Shown here: piece after piece, positions 1 to 10,700 of the stretch
Layout of the letters: every line of letters begins with the position of its first letter
Position numbering within the stretch: the first letter of the stretch is position 1
From: Pontederia crassipes
Lineage: Eukaryota > Streptophyta > Magnoliopsida > Commelinales > Pontederiaceae
NCBI GenBank assembly: GCA_030549335.1
Contig: CM060188.1
Span: forward strand, 12,568,501-12,632,500
Direction of reading: 5' to 3'
DNA length: 64,000 nucleotides
Program-made: the position numbers and the translations under genes
The notes under the pieces: generated by a model
What the model was told of the DNA's origin: nothing
What the model saw: the letters and a program-made list of their open reading frames with translations, nothing else
Databases searched by the model: none

Positions 1-477
1 CTTACGTTGCTGTCACTTTATAATCAAAAGACAGTTCAGTAAAGTACATTATTTCCTTTAAAATAGGTAAAAAGATGAGTACCTAAAAATACTAAAAAAT
101 TACATCCTTTATAAAGATGCTGGTCATCAAATGCTTACAGGTTGGATGCTAAGATATGCAGATCTCCCTATGACAGAAAAAGGTCATACACACTAAAAAG
201 CTAACATATATTGAGAAAGTGCATGTGTGTGTGCATGCGCGTGGAAGAAAGAAGAGGTGCTTCATTCAAACAGCCAATTAAATCCAGATATCTGAATTAT
301 GCAAACCCAAATTGTTGAGAGACTTCTTGGCATCTTACTTGAGGAACCTACAATTTTCCTTGGAGGGTTGAAACAAATATGCTCAGTTCATTACCACATA
401 TCACTTCACAGCATAGTGGCATTGATATAGTCAACATTTTTTAAAGGGAAACCTCGAAATAAGATGAGCATACCCAC

Positions 478-3400
478 CTTGCGTTCTTTCTTCTCCTCCT
501 TCGACTCTTGACTATGGGGTCTCAACTTCAGCTTCTCAATACCAGCTCTCAGTGGCAACTTTACTTTTTCCACAGTTCTCTTCCTGTTTGGTAGATACTC
601 AACTGGAAGCTTCTCCTTTCCTCGGAGCGCTATCAGATTACCTTTTGAATTTGATTCTCCAGGAAATATATTTGGTATCTTATTTCTGGAATTTTCTGGA
701 ACTTGAATCAGTCCAGGGTGATTGTCAAGATTAGAATATGTTGATATAATTGTCTCACAATCCCAGACTTCTGATTCATCACTGCTCTCCTCAACATATG
801 TCACATCTTTGTCATCTTCGTTCTCATTCAGGTATCCTTCAGCATACTCAGCAGTCTTGCACTTCACTTCTGGAGGAGCATCGAGCTCTATGTCTTGTTC
901 TAACTCTTGATTTCCAGTTATAGTATCTATCTGATCTCTGTATTTGTCTTGAAAGCCCACATCTAATCTGGACTTGAGGGTATTCTCAAGCTTAAAGTTG
1001 AGCAGCTCATGTTCAGTCTCTATGTGGTGACCATCATCACTCTCACTGTCGTTATCATACTCTCTCAGCGCAAGCTATGGAATAGAAAGATATGAAAGAA
1101 ACTGCCATATCAGGATTTTTCAACAGATAAATTATAAATATCACAAGAAAGAGGGTAAATTACACGATTAGTCCCCCAACTTTGAGTCGTTTTCAAATCA
1201 GTCCTCCAACTTCAATTTGTCACCAAAACGTTTCTTATCTTTGATTTTCTTGCACGATTAGTCCTCTTGACAGATGATATGGGTTTCCCGGTTATCTTGA
1301 GTACGTGGCCGCCATGTAATGGATTTCTCTTTCATCCACGTCATTAATAAAATAATAAAAATATATAATATATTAATATTAAAGTTAAAAAATAAGGAGA
1401 AAGGGGGCGCCGGCCCCCTTTTTTTCTTCGCCGTCTGCGAGGAAGTCGTGAGGGGGGATGGCGCCCCCCTTTCTCCCTTTGCCGTTCGCGAGGGTGCTTC
1501 GCCGGCGCCGGTGAAGCAGAAAAGGGCTGTCGGCGCCCCCCTGTTTCTCCCTCGCGAGGGTGCTTAACCCCTGCAAAGGCCAGGTCTCTCCTTGTCCTCA
1601 CAGCCTGCAGCAATCTGATGGGGAGACAACGTGCAGAATCCGGCGTCGCTCACGCTCTTCCGGCTGCAGGTCATCTGCTGAGACCTCTTGCAGTAGGCAA
1701 TGGCTCCTTGCACCGAGCACTCCACCTCCGAGCCGCGAGGAAATCGCGAGGGGGGCCGGCGCCCCCCTGTTTCTCCCTCGCGGAAACAGGGGGTCGCCGG
1801 CCCCCCCTTTTTGCTTCGCCGGTCGCGAGGGAGAAACAGGGGGGCGCCGGCCCCTTTTTTGCTTCGCCAGCGCCGGCGAAGCAAAAAAAAAGGGGGCCGG
1901 CGCCCCCTTTCTCCTTATTTTTTAACTTTAATATTAATATATTATATATTTTTATTATTTTATTAATTATGTGGATGAAAGAGAAATCGACTACATGGCG
2001 GCCACGTACGCAAGATAATCGGAAAACCCACTATCACCGGTCAAAAGTATTAATCGTGCAAGAAAATCAAATATGATGGACATTCTGGTTACAAATTGAA
2101 GTTGGGGGACTGATTTGAAAACGATTCGAAGTTGGGAGACTAATCGTGTAATTTACCCCAAGAAAGAGCACATAATACAAAATAAGGTCTTTTCAGAAGA
2201 GTAATAGAAGCTACTATTCCCAAGAAAATTAGAACAACTCAGACGAAAACTGAAGAACGAAAGATGCAAATAGAGTGGTACTAAAACTCTTCACACATGA
2301 ATTTAACACAAATGCATGAGCACTTAAACATTTGTTATAAGGGTCAGTCCATGAGATTATAACCATAGCAGCTCACAATGACCTCAGAAGTTGGGAAGTA
2401 CTCGGTCACATATCTTCAAAATTAGAAAACGGACAAGAGTTACATACTGCAAAAGAACTGTTAATAATATATTTTATATATGTTTAATCTGCTACTTTCC
2501 ATTGTATTATGGTCCTTCTGGAAATTCATTATCTATTCAGAATTCAGATGTCATCTTTTCCATGTTTGTATTCCCTTATTTGCCTTATTATTAAATAATG
2601 TTGCTATTTATCTTAAATCTCATGGCTTGGGATGCTTCACTAATAAAAAATTATCACCAAAGAGAAAGCATTATAAGATCAAGTCTAAGGGGAAAAAGAA
2701 TGTCGGATTTATCATTCACCAACAACAAGTCAATAACTTGTCGATCTAACAGAAAATCTACAGCAGTACGAACTAAGAAGTCCCAAATTAACTACATTAT
2801 ATTTGCTTTATATTTTATCCATATGATAGAGCTTTCAGTTTCACATCACAATCCTAGCAAAGAGGGGACGAGATGTGTCATATGGAAATAACGAGCATGC
2901 CACCAAGAACTCTATGACAGCATAACTACAAGGTAATGTTCTGAAAGAAAGTTTTCCGGAGTAGTAAAGTGCTGAAATAACCTTTTTGTCCATCCTAAAA
3001 TGAAATAGCATTAAAAAAGTAATAAGCTATAACACCAATGATAACAACATATTTGAACTTAATGCTACCACCATAACACACGACGCGAGCTCCTTTTTTT
3101 CCATCCTACAATGAAATAACCTAAAAGTGATACAGTATAATATCACTTATCAGCATATTTGAACTAAATGTTGCAACCATAACATACGACAATAACTCAT
3201 TTACTTTTGTTATTGTTGGCTAGCTATCAATACAAAAAAATATCATTCAATTAATAACATAATGTATTCAGAATAATATAAGGATTTCGATAAAACACGG
3301 TGAAATAATATTACAGCATGACTTAATCTGCAAATTTGAAATTTCACCTTAAAAAAGACATTACCCACAATGCAATCTCTCATGGATTTTTTTACAAATC

Positions 3401-4546
3401 TCTCAAGAAATTAATGTAACCAGAAACTGCATAGCTAAGTGTGTTAAAGTCTTAGTTTTGCGATCTAGGTAGCAATACCGAGTTTTTCAATGTCAAAGTT
3501 CTCAAAGATAATATGGAGAAAAAGAATTCTACCGTTGTGCTTACCAGGTCAAATTGTTCATCCAAAAGGCGTCGAACTCGGGGATTTTCAGCACGCCCTA
3601 CTAGAGCTTTATCATTCCTCTGATGCAATTCATACTCCTGCTGCCGCACAGAAATGCATTTTATCATCCCAACCTCTTCTTTCATATCAAAGACTTCTAC
3701 ATTGCCCTCAAAAACTGCTTCCTTTGCTTCTTTACCATCATCCTCGCTCCCGTCCACTTCTGGTAAATTGGCTTTGACGACAAAATCCTCTTCCAAATCT
3801 TCAACATCCGATCCAAACCGTGACAAATTGTCATCATCAAGCAAATTGGCAATATCCGGATCTACAACTTTCTGAACCCTTACGCCTCTAGTCTTAGAAG
3901 CGACATTGTACATAGAATCCTCGCCACCATTATCGTCCTCCATGACCTCGGGGTTAATCCGAAGCTTCGAGGCATCATAAGCCTTCAGAAGAGGAAAAAG
4001 GTTACGAAATTTTGGCAAAGGAAATCAAATTGAAAGAGTGATTAGAGATTCAAAAGACTATTTTCTTGGCCGAAACTCTCATTTCATTACCTTGACGTCG
4101 AGGGGGACTTCGTGGAGTTTCGCCTTGGAGTTCTGGTAGTAATAGGCGCCGCCACCGGCGTTTCTGATCTCACGGAGGTGGGCGAGATAGTTGTACCCAT
4201 CATCGGGGAGGCCAAGCTCCAAGATCTCCCGCCTCACGTGGTCTGGGAGGCCGTCTCTCGAAATCCTGGAGGCAGCTCCGCCGCTGGTGAACCATGAGGG
4301 CTGTGGCACTCCTTCCAAGTCGTCATCGGTGTCCCCGGGTGCGTCAGCGAAGATGGAATCGGCATCTTCGTGGTCGCGACCGCCATCTTCATCGAACTGT
4401 GGACAGGAGTAGGTGTTGTTGTCGACCCTCACGAAGACACGGTCGGATGAGGGCAGCTCAGAGGCGGAAGCGGCGGAAGTGTCCCGCGCGAGGAGCTGGA
4501 AAGTGGCGCACTTCTTCTTGTCTATAAACTTCTTCTTCCTCCCCAT
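478..4546 (-). CDS. LTV1: LTV1 homologue, 40S ribosome biogenesis factor (5' part; 3' end off the window)
   Basis: Three coding exons are readable: 4091-4546, 3545-3982 and 478-1074, each joined in phase 0 by GT-AG introns. The start is the ATG at 4546, giving MGRKKKFIDKKKCATFQLL; an ATG four codons upstream is possible, but the family begins at this Met-Gly. The N-terminal Lys-rich block followed by FQLLARD, the RVFVRVDNN segment, the HEVPLDVK-AYDASK junction and LLDEQFDL-LALREYDNDSESDD are family hallmarks. Exon 3 ends in a basic, Glu/Lys-rich stretch at about residue 340. LTV1 is a non-ribosomal factor needed for small-subunit maturation and export (family knowledge). The C-terminal basic region was not found between 1 and 477, so the last exon or exons should lie beyond the left edge. 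The acceptor at 3982 is inferred from protein continuity. Intron 2 (1075-3544) carries a fold-back transposon. Confidence 0.85.
1154..2159. mobile_element. Fold-back Mutator-like element, copy 1 (non-autonomous), in LTV1 intron 2
   Basis: Both ends carry inverted repeats of about 250 bp, beginning GGTAAATTACACGATTAGTC on the left and ending with its complement on the right. The arms continue through an AT-rich block (about 1330-1395 and 1910-1975) into mirrored GC-rich blocks. The element is bounded by a perfect 9-bp direct repeat, AAGAAAGAG, at 1145-1153 and 2160-2168. A 9-bp target duplication with long inverted ends is the signature of Mutator-like elements. No transposase is present. The unpaired centre (about 1567-1740) differs from the arms and looks captured. 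Confidence 0.85.
1564..1740 (-). other. Possible captured coding fragment, cysteine-rich, inside fold-back element 1
   Basis: Between the two arms lies a non-palindromic, GC-balanced stretch with an open frame on the minus strand of about 57 codons. It contains six cysteines (motifs VECS, AYCKR, MTCSR, GFCTL, AGCED, GLCRG) and ends at a stop at 1564-1566. Mutator-like elements that carry host gene pieces (Pack-MULEs) are well known in plants. I do not recognise the parent gene, and the open frame extends upstream into the inverted arm, so it may be chance. No promoter or own start is visible. Confidence 0.3.
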
Positions 4547-5770
4547 GTTTCCCCTCACGACGGAGGAAACGAAGGCGGCGACGGCGAAGAAGAGGATTGC
4601 ACGAGGGTTTTAGGTTTTAAGCGGCGGCGACGGACAGGAAACTCGAAGCGGAGATTTGGGACGGCAGGAAGATAACAACAAAGAAAATTCCGAAATTAAT
4701 TTTGCTGGGCTGAGATAGGCCCAATTAATATTATAACTGAAGCCCTATAAAGAGTCGGTAGTCTTGTCACGTTTGCAAATCCAAGACATACGAACATGGG
4801 CTTGGCCCTGTCGTTGGTGGATATCATTTTTTTCATTATCAAGTATTATGTAAATGTAAAATAAAGAATGCGTCTCATAAATAAAAAAGTCTGGCACGAA
4901 AACAAACACATATTTTTGTTCTAGCTCCTGAAATAGAATTTATATGATATCAGTAAATTGTTTTATGCTTCCTCTTTATTTTCCTATTTTGACTAGTTAC
5001 TAGTTGAAGCGTGTGCGCAGCAGCTAATTAATAATAATAGTATTAATTAATTAAATCGATTGTCATGATATTAAAATTTAAATTGTAGGATAAGACTCAT
5101 TTGATCAGATCATTCCGGGAAGATGTTTTTTTAAACAAGTTTGTGAGATGCAGTTTGAATTCAAAACCTGTTGATACAGCTTTGTAGTTAATTAATAATT
5201 ATCTATGTCAAAATTAGTACTTTTTTCATTGTTTGTATATTTTACTTTCCTAACATATATCATATTGTGCATAATAGTATATTGTTATTAAACATGCCAT
5301 GTGTATATGGGGTTTAGCTAGTGAATAATATATGTATACATACTATTTAACTATTATTTTCTCACCTACTGTTTCCTGGATATTAATCGAGGACAGCATA
5401 TATAATCACGTCTCGGTTGGCTCATGTTGATGATTGCGAGGTGCTGGAAATTGACTTGTTGGCTACGAATACAGCCAGGCATTTCTGAAGAATAATTGGA
5501 TCAATCATGCATGCAGTGCTGATTAATTAATATGCCATGCAGGTCAACGATGCATGCATGCATGCATGGCCTCCCTATATATATAAACTAATTAGCAACG
5601 ACTCGAGGATGGCAAGTTGTCGCTACGCAGTTGATATATATATGGAGAGAGGGAGACATATAACCTGTTAATTGGCCGATTCCATTCGTTCTGCGCCTAT
5701 TTAGACCAGAAAGAAGGGCAGAAATCTGAGCATAGATACAAATACCTACTACTTCACTCTGCAACCAATC
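4547..5770. other. Intergenic spacer between LTV1 and the HMA gene
   Basis: This is a divergent spacer: LTV1 is transcribed leftwards and the HMA gene rightwards. The first 150 bases are GC-rich and probably hold the LTV1 leader and promoter. From 4700 on the sequence is AT-rich with many TTAATTAA-type runs. No coding sequence is visible. Confidence 0.6.
5550..5590 (+). promoter_or_regulatory. RY-like CATGCATG cluster and TATA box, likely HMA gene core promoter
   Basis: A run of overlapping TGCATGCA units at about 5550-5569 (the RY motif of plant B3-domain factors) is followed by a TATATATAAAC stretch at about 5576-5587. That places the TATA about 185 bases before the ATG at 5771 and leaves a leader of about 150 bases. 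Function is inferred from sequence and position only. Confidence 0.4.
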
Positions 5771-6390
5771 ATGGCGACGAAGGTATGTTTCATGTTTATC
5801 TTCATAATTTGCAAACTCTCGAGGCCATTAATTAAGTATACGTAGGTTCGTTCATGCAAAAGAATTAATGTCCGTAGCGTTGTTTTCTTCCCTGATCGAT
5901 CGTGAGTTAACGTACGTTGCTTTGCAGAAGATCGTATTGAATATATGCGTCACCTGCCAGAACTGCAGGACGTGCTACATGAAGACGGTGGCCACCATCC
6001 CCGGTCTGTTCCATTTTGCCCTCTACTCTCTTTAAGGAAGCAATTAATTGGATATCAACTTCACTTCTGCAATACAGATTACATATATGTATGCATGCAT
6101 GCATATGTTGTGCAGGGATTACATCGCTGGCTTTGGACGGGGAGAAGAGCACGCTGACTGTGGTGGGGAACGTGGATCCTGTGCTCATCGTGGAGAAGCT
6201 GAAGAAGGTGAAGAAGGCGGTGTCGATACTGACCGTCGGGCCGCCGGACAAGAAGGAGGAGCCGAAGAAGGAGGAGCCGAAGAAGGAGCCCTGCAAGCCT
6301 TTGCTTCCATGCTGCGATGGATGTAAGAAGGTCAACCCCTTGGTACTCATATATGACGATCACTACCCCTCTAACTGCGTCATCTTCTAG
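5771..6390 (+). CDS. Small heavy-metal-associated (HMA) domain protein with CaaX box (HIPP-like)
   Basis: Three exons, 5771-5782, 5928-6003 and 6116-6390, joined by GT-AG introns, give 120 aa. The first exon codes only MATK. Residues 5-70 follow the HMA ferredoxin-like fold: a strand with cysteines, a helix, IPGITSLALDGEKSTLTVVG, then DPVLIVEKLKKVKKAV. The usual M-x-C-x2-C metal loop is replaced by a ladder C11-x2-C14-x2-C17-x2-C20. A linker with repeated KKEEP units follows, then CCDGC and a C-terminal CVIF, a prenylation box. Plant proteins with HMA plus CaaX (HIPPs) act in metal binding and stress or pathogen responses, often at membranes or in the nucleus. Phe at the last position may favour geranylgeranylation; that is inference. 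Confidence 0.8.
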
Positions 6391-6783
6391 CTTTAGTTAG
6401 AAGCTGCACCTATAAAATGGCAGCTTCATTTCTCTCTATCTCTAGCTGCCGTTAGAAGATGAGCATCTGTTTTCCGTTCATGATCTGCAACCAATGTCGT
6501 GACAGATGATGTGCATCTGTAAATTTTTTCCGCATTTTGGAGTGTCGGTTCGTCTGTAGCTAATGTCTTTAAATACTCAACTTAGCGCGTGCCATGTAAT
6601 TTTTTTCTGCATTTGGAAGGTATAATGCTCTATCCAGGTTTTTAAGCCATCTAATATAGTTAGCAAAACCAACCATTTACCATAATTTCATTTATCCCTG
6701 CAAAAGTAAATTACAATATGCAACTGGCTGCATATTGTACTAGAGAGAGAGAGAGAGCAATGTGGTGGCAGTGCATATTGTAC

Positions 6784-6825
<42 letters not shown>

Positions 6826-7746
6826 AATGTGGTGGGTTGCAGTTAGGAATGCCCGAACCACCGGAAAGGGATTAGGATGGATTTTCAGCGTTGACTTTAA
6901 TTTCGTCTCAATAGGACCATGAAAAGATCTGACAGCTAAAAGGACATGATTGAATGATTATTCAAAGTGCAAAATGACATCCCCTGTTAGATTCTGAAAT
7001 GGAAAGACGTTAGAATGAGAGTGGGTTGTAAGAGGCTAACTTGCTTGATAACAGAGTTTTAAAAAACAATTGAAATCAGAATGTTTTAAGCTTGTTCATG
7101 TCATTAGACTAAAATGGCATCGACCTTCATTTAAAGTTGTAGAAATTAGACTAACTAAATCCGTATTTGACTTCAAATTGATTAATTAATTGTTGTGATG
7201 TAAGAAGATTTCAAACATTCTCGATATGCATTAATCATTACCAGTAATCAAGATGCAACAATCATTAATTTCCGGCATACATGAAAAAATGAGAGATATA
7301 AACAGCTACTGACCAATCCAGACTTTTCTCCTCTCTTTAAAAAATTACGATACTTAATAAGATGCCGATCTCCAATCAGTTGGTAATCAAACTAAATCCA
7401 ATGACCCAAATGTGCAAAAGCCACATCTGATTTGAGAGAAATCTTTGAAATCACAGCTAATTTTGAGGGGAAGATCTACAAAATTTCAACATTCCAAGCA
7501 CAGGTTATCTCGAGCGGAAGCTTCAGATGTTGCAACTTCTTTTTTTAACACATGTTCTTTTTTTTTTGTGAAAAAACTGAAGAAAAAAGAAGGAACCCTA
7601 AAAAAGAGGGAATAGATGCTCAAGATATTGAGATCGGCCTTGATACTGGAGAAATTGTTACATGAATTGATGTTCAAATGACTACAGAGGAAACAAATGG
7701 CATTTTTTTCAATTCGTCACCCCGATGGAGTTGCAGAAGCTGGAAA
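6391..7746. other. Spacer between the convergent HMA and phosphatase genes
   Basis: It contains the 3' untranslated region of the HMA gene and, at the far end, that of the minus-strand phosphatase. Apart from a duplicated GA microsatellite near 6740-6825 I see only AT-rich unique sequence and no coding region. Confidence 0.6.
6733..6840. repeat. Duplicated unit with (GA)n microsatellite
   Basis: The sequence GTGCATATTGTACTAGAGAG... ending in GCAATGTGGTGG occurs twice in tandem with slightly different starts. The GA run is short in the first copy and about 40 bases in the second. This is a small tandem duplication in which one microsatellite has expanded. Confidence 0.8.
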
Positions 7747-10700
7747 TCAACCAGACGATCTCCAAATCCTTCCTTCTAATGAAATGACCATCACAGAAAC
7801 ATCATCATGGTACTTGCGACGGTCACCGTGAGGAATATCAAGCAATTCATGGAAGTCCATCCCTGTACATTAAACATCAAGCATACCTTAATTTTGTATG
7901 AAGATTTTAGGTGACAAAGGAACCCAAGTGTTGGGTTATAAAGGATCAAAGTGTAAAGATTATAGATGATAAAAAAATCCAAGTCCGAAGCTTTTGAATT
8001 ATATAGAAAGAAATGCACCAGCACTCGTGCATACCCAAAAGAAAAATTGCACCATTACTAGAATAATAGTGTGGAGAGGAAGCAATTCAAATGTACTATA
8101 TATTACGACGTTCAAAACCCTCTTGCATTCTGTATTTTAATTATCAATTCAATTGGATCTTAAAAATTCATCAAGGGCACTCTTTTCCCTAAACAATATC
8201 TTTAAGATGTCTTTTCATCATAAAGCATTTTTGGTCCGAAGACGACCAACGGATTTGATCCCTGGTCAAATAAGAAAGTCAAAATCTTGAACAGGTGTGA
8301 CGGCTCTAAAGATGAATTTCATCGTAAATTATGTGGACATTGGATAAGTGATGTACAAAAAAACATCATTCTGTCATAAGATACAGATATGCTTAACCTA
8401 ACGCCTGCCATAAGTATTTGCACAATGGCAAATGTCTAGTGACCGCAAGCATAAACCTTAGCAGTGACATAAAAAAACTTGATTTACAACAACAACAACA
8501 ACAACAACAAAGCTTTATCCCACTAGGTGGGGTCGGCTACATGGATCATACGACGCTTCGTTGATCCATGTTCATGAGATTCGACAAATTATGATTTATG
8601 ATGACAAATTATCAGTAAAGACCTAAAAGATGGAGGTGATCTTGAATGCACTAACCATTCTTCTTAGCTGCACGAATTAGAAGCTCAGCAATAAGATACT
8701 GGGCAGGGTCGCCTTCAGGCACATTTTCCATAAACCAGGCAACATGTGAAACCACTTCTTCATTGCTAAAATATTGGTACAGGCCATCAGAGGAGAGAAC
8801 TAAGAAACGATCACTTGAACAGAGACGATGATGATGAACTGATGGAATACAGCTAACATATGGTGAGTTCCCAACATAGTCAATTCTAAACATCTTGAGC
8901 AAAGCTTCATTAAAATTCGGCTGTTCAGAAAAAAAAATGATTACATCAGTCATGCATCACAATAAATTTTCCATGATGCAACAGAAAGTAAAATATGTCA
9001 GTCCAGATTTTTGATAGGATGGAATTTAACATACATTGAAAAAGTGAATAAAAAAACTCCAGAACTGAAAAGAAACAAGATGAAATAGGCCTTATATCTG
9101 CTAACCTTCTTGAGAAAAGCTGCACCAAATGCCCTGGTTACTTTTAGTTGTCCTTTTACTCTATCGTTGAAGACAGCCTGAGCATCATCAGCATGTTCCA
9201 TTTTAATTCTCACAACTTCCTAAAAGTTCAATTAAACAAGTTAGGGAAATAGATAGAAGAACAAAACCCAAGTTATATCTGAAGGAGTAGATTGACAGGA
9301 GGATAAAAAACATCAAATCAGTATTCACAGATAGAGACCTTATACTTCTTTTTAGTAAGGGAAAAGGATGTTAGAAATTGTTTAGCGATCCATGTGTACT
9401 AGAAACAGTGATATACAAGCATGCACAAGTGAAGAAAAATATAAAAAAAAGTGAGCAAAAGCCAAAAAATATCATGTCAACCCACTCGTTTGACAAAAAA
9501 ACCTGTGCGAAATAGTAAACTTGCAGACCTTTAATTCTCTTTTGATCCTCCCAGATTATTAAGAAATTAATGACTACAAATGGGACAACTCCTGGTTAGA
9601 TCATCAACCATCAAGATTGCATACATTTACAATCATATTCCTTTGAATCCTTTCTGTACATAGGAAAGATGCATCTTTATTGTTGCAGTTCTATTACTAT
9701 CTCTTCTTTTAGGAAGTTCTATTACTATCTCAATACAAGAAAAACTAGTGTTTAGAGACATGGATACAGTAGTTCCCTAGGTTATGGACAAGAAGTATAA
9801 TATAACCGTCTGTAGGGCCTTTTCTGATGCAAACAATAATCAAGCATGCATATAATAGTAGTTTTAAATAAATATATAAGAACAATTTTCACATCGGTCA
9901 GGCTGTAGAAAATTGCTCTCTTTTCGAATAAGTAGGCTCTCAGGCTACTAGAATTTCCTAAAATACAACTGTAGATTGAGCAGAAAATGCAAGGTCAGCC
10001 ATAGAAAATTGCTCTCTTTTTGAATCAGTAGGCTCTCAGGCTACTAGAATGAGTTCCCTAAAATACAACTGTAGCTTGAGCAGAAAATGCAAGTGATCTC
10101 AAGTTCCTGACATAAAGTTCAGAATAATACTTGGAGAATCTTGTGCATTCATTTGGATCTGAACTAAATAAGTGATAAACATATGTACATAAGTGTGAAT
10201 ATGGATCTGGGATGAGAAATTTTTTGTGTCAGTTCAATCAGAGCAATTAACATAGATGTAACAGAATTTTTCAGACTAACAAGTTGTTCAAATTGATGCA
10301 TAAACTACACTAATCATGCACATCCTGGAAGGCATGGATGAATGAATAAATTTTGGAACTTAAAACTGTAATAGGAAACATGAATCACAGACAATATATT
10401 GGGCAACAAACTTCCAGGGCGATGTATACAAGAGTAATAGATAGCAGCAGACCAGTCGCAAGTCCTTGATGCATGCAACAAGAGAACCTTACAACAACAA
10501 CAACAAAGCCTTATCCCACTAGGTGGGGTCGGCTAATATATTCGTTGATCCATGTTCATAAGATTCGACATGATTTTATGTTGGCTGTCGGGGCCTAACA
10601 CAACCCTCCTCCTTTATCCGGGCTTGGGACCGCCTATAAAATATAGGCGGAGTTTGATAATCAATTGAGTCATCTTAAAAAATAAATTGCATGCCTGAAC

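Noticed and set aside
1319..2076. Open frames through the GC-rich arms of fold-back copy 1
   Set aside because: Same cause: palindromic C/G-run DNA. Only the central non-palindromic fragment was kept, at low confidence.
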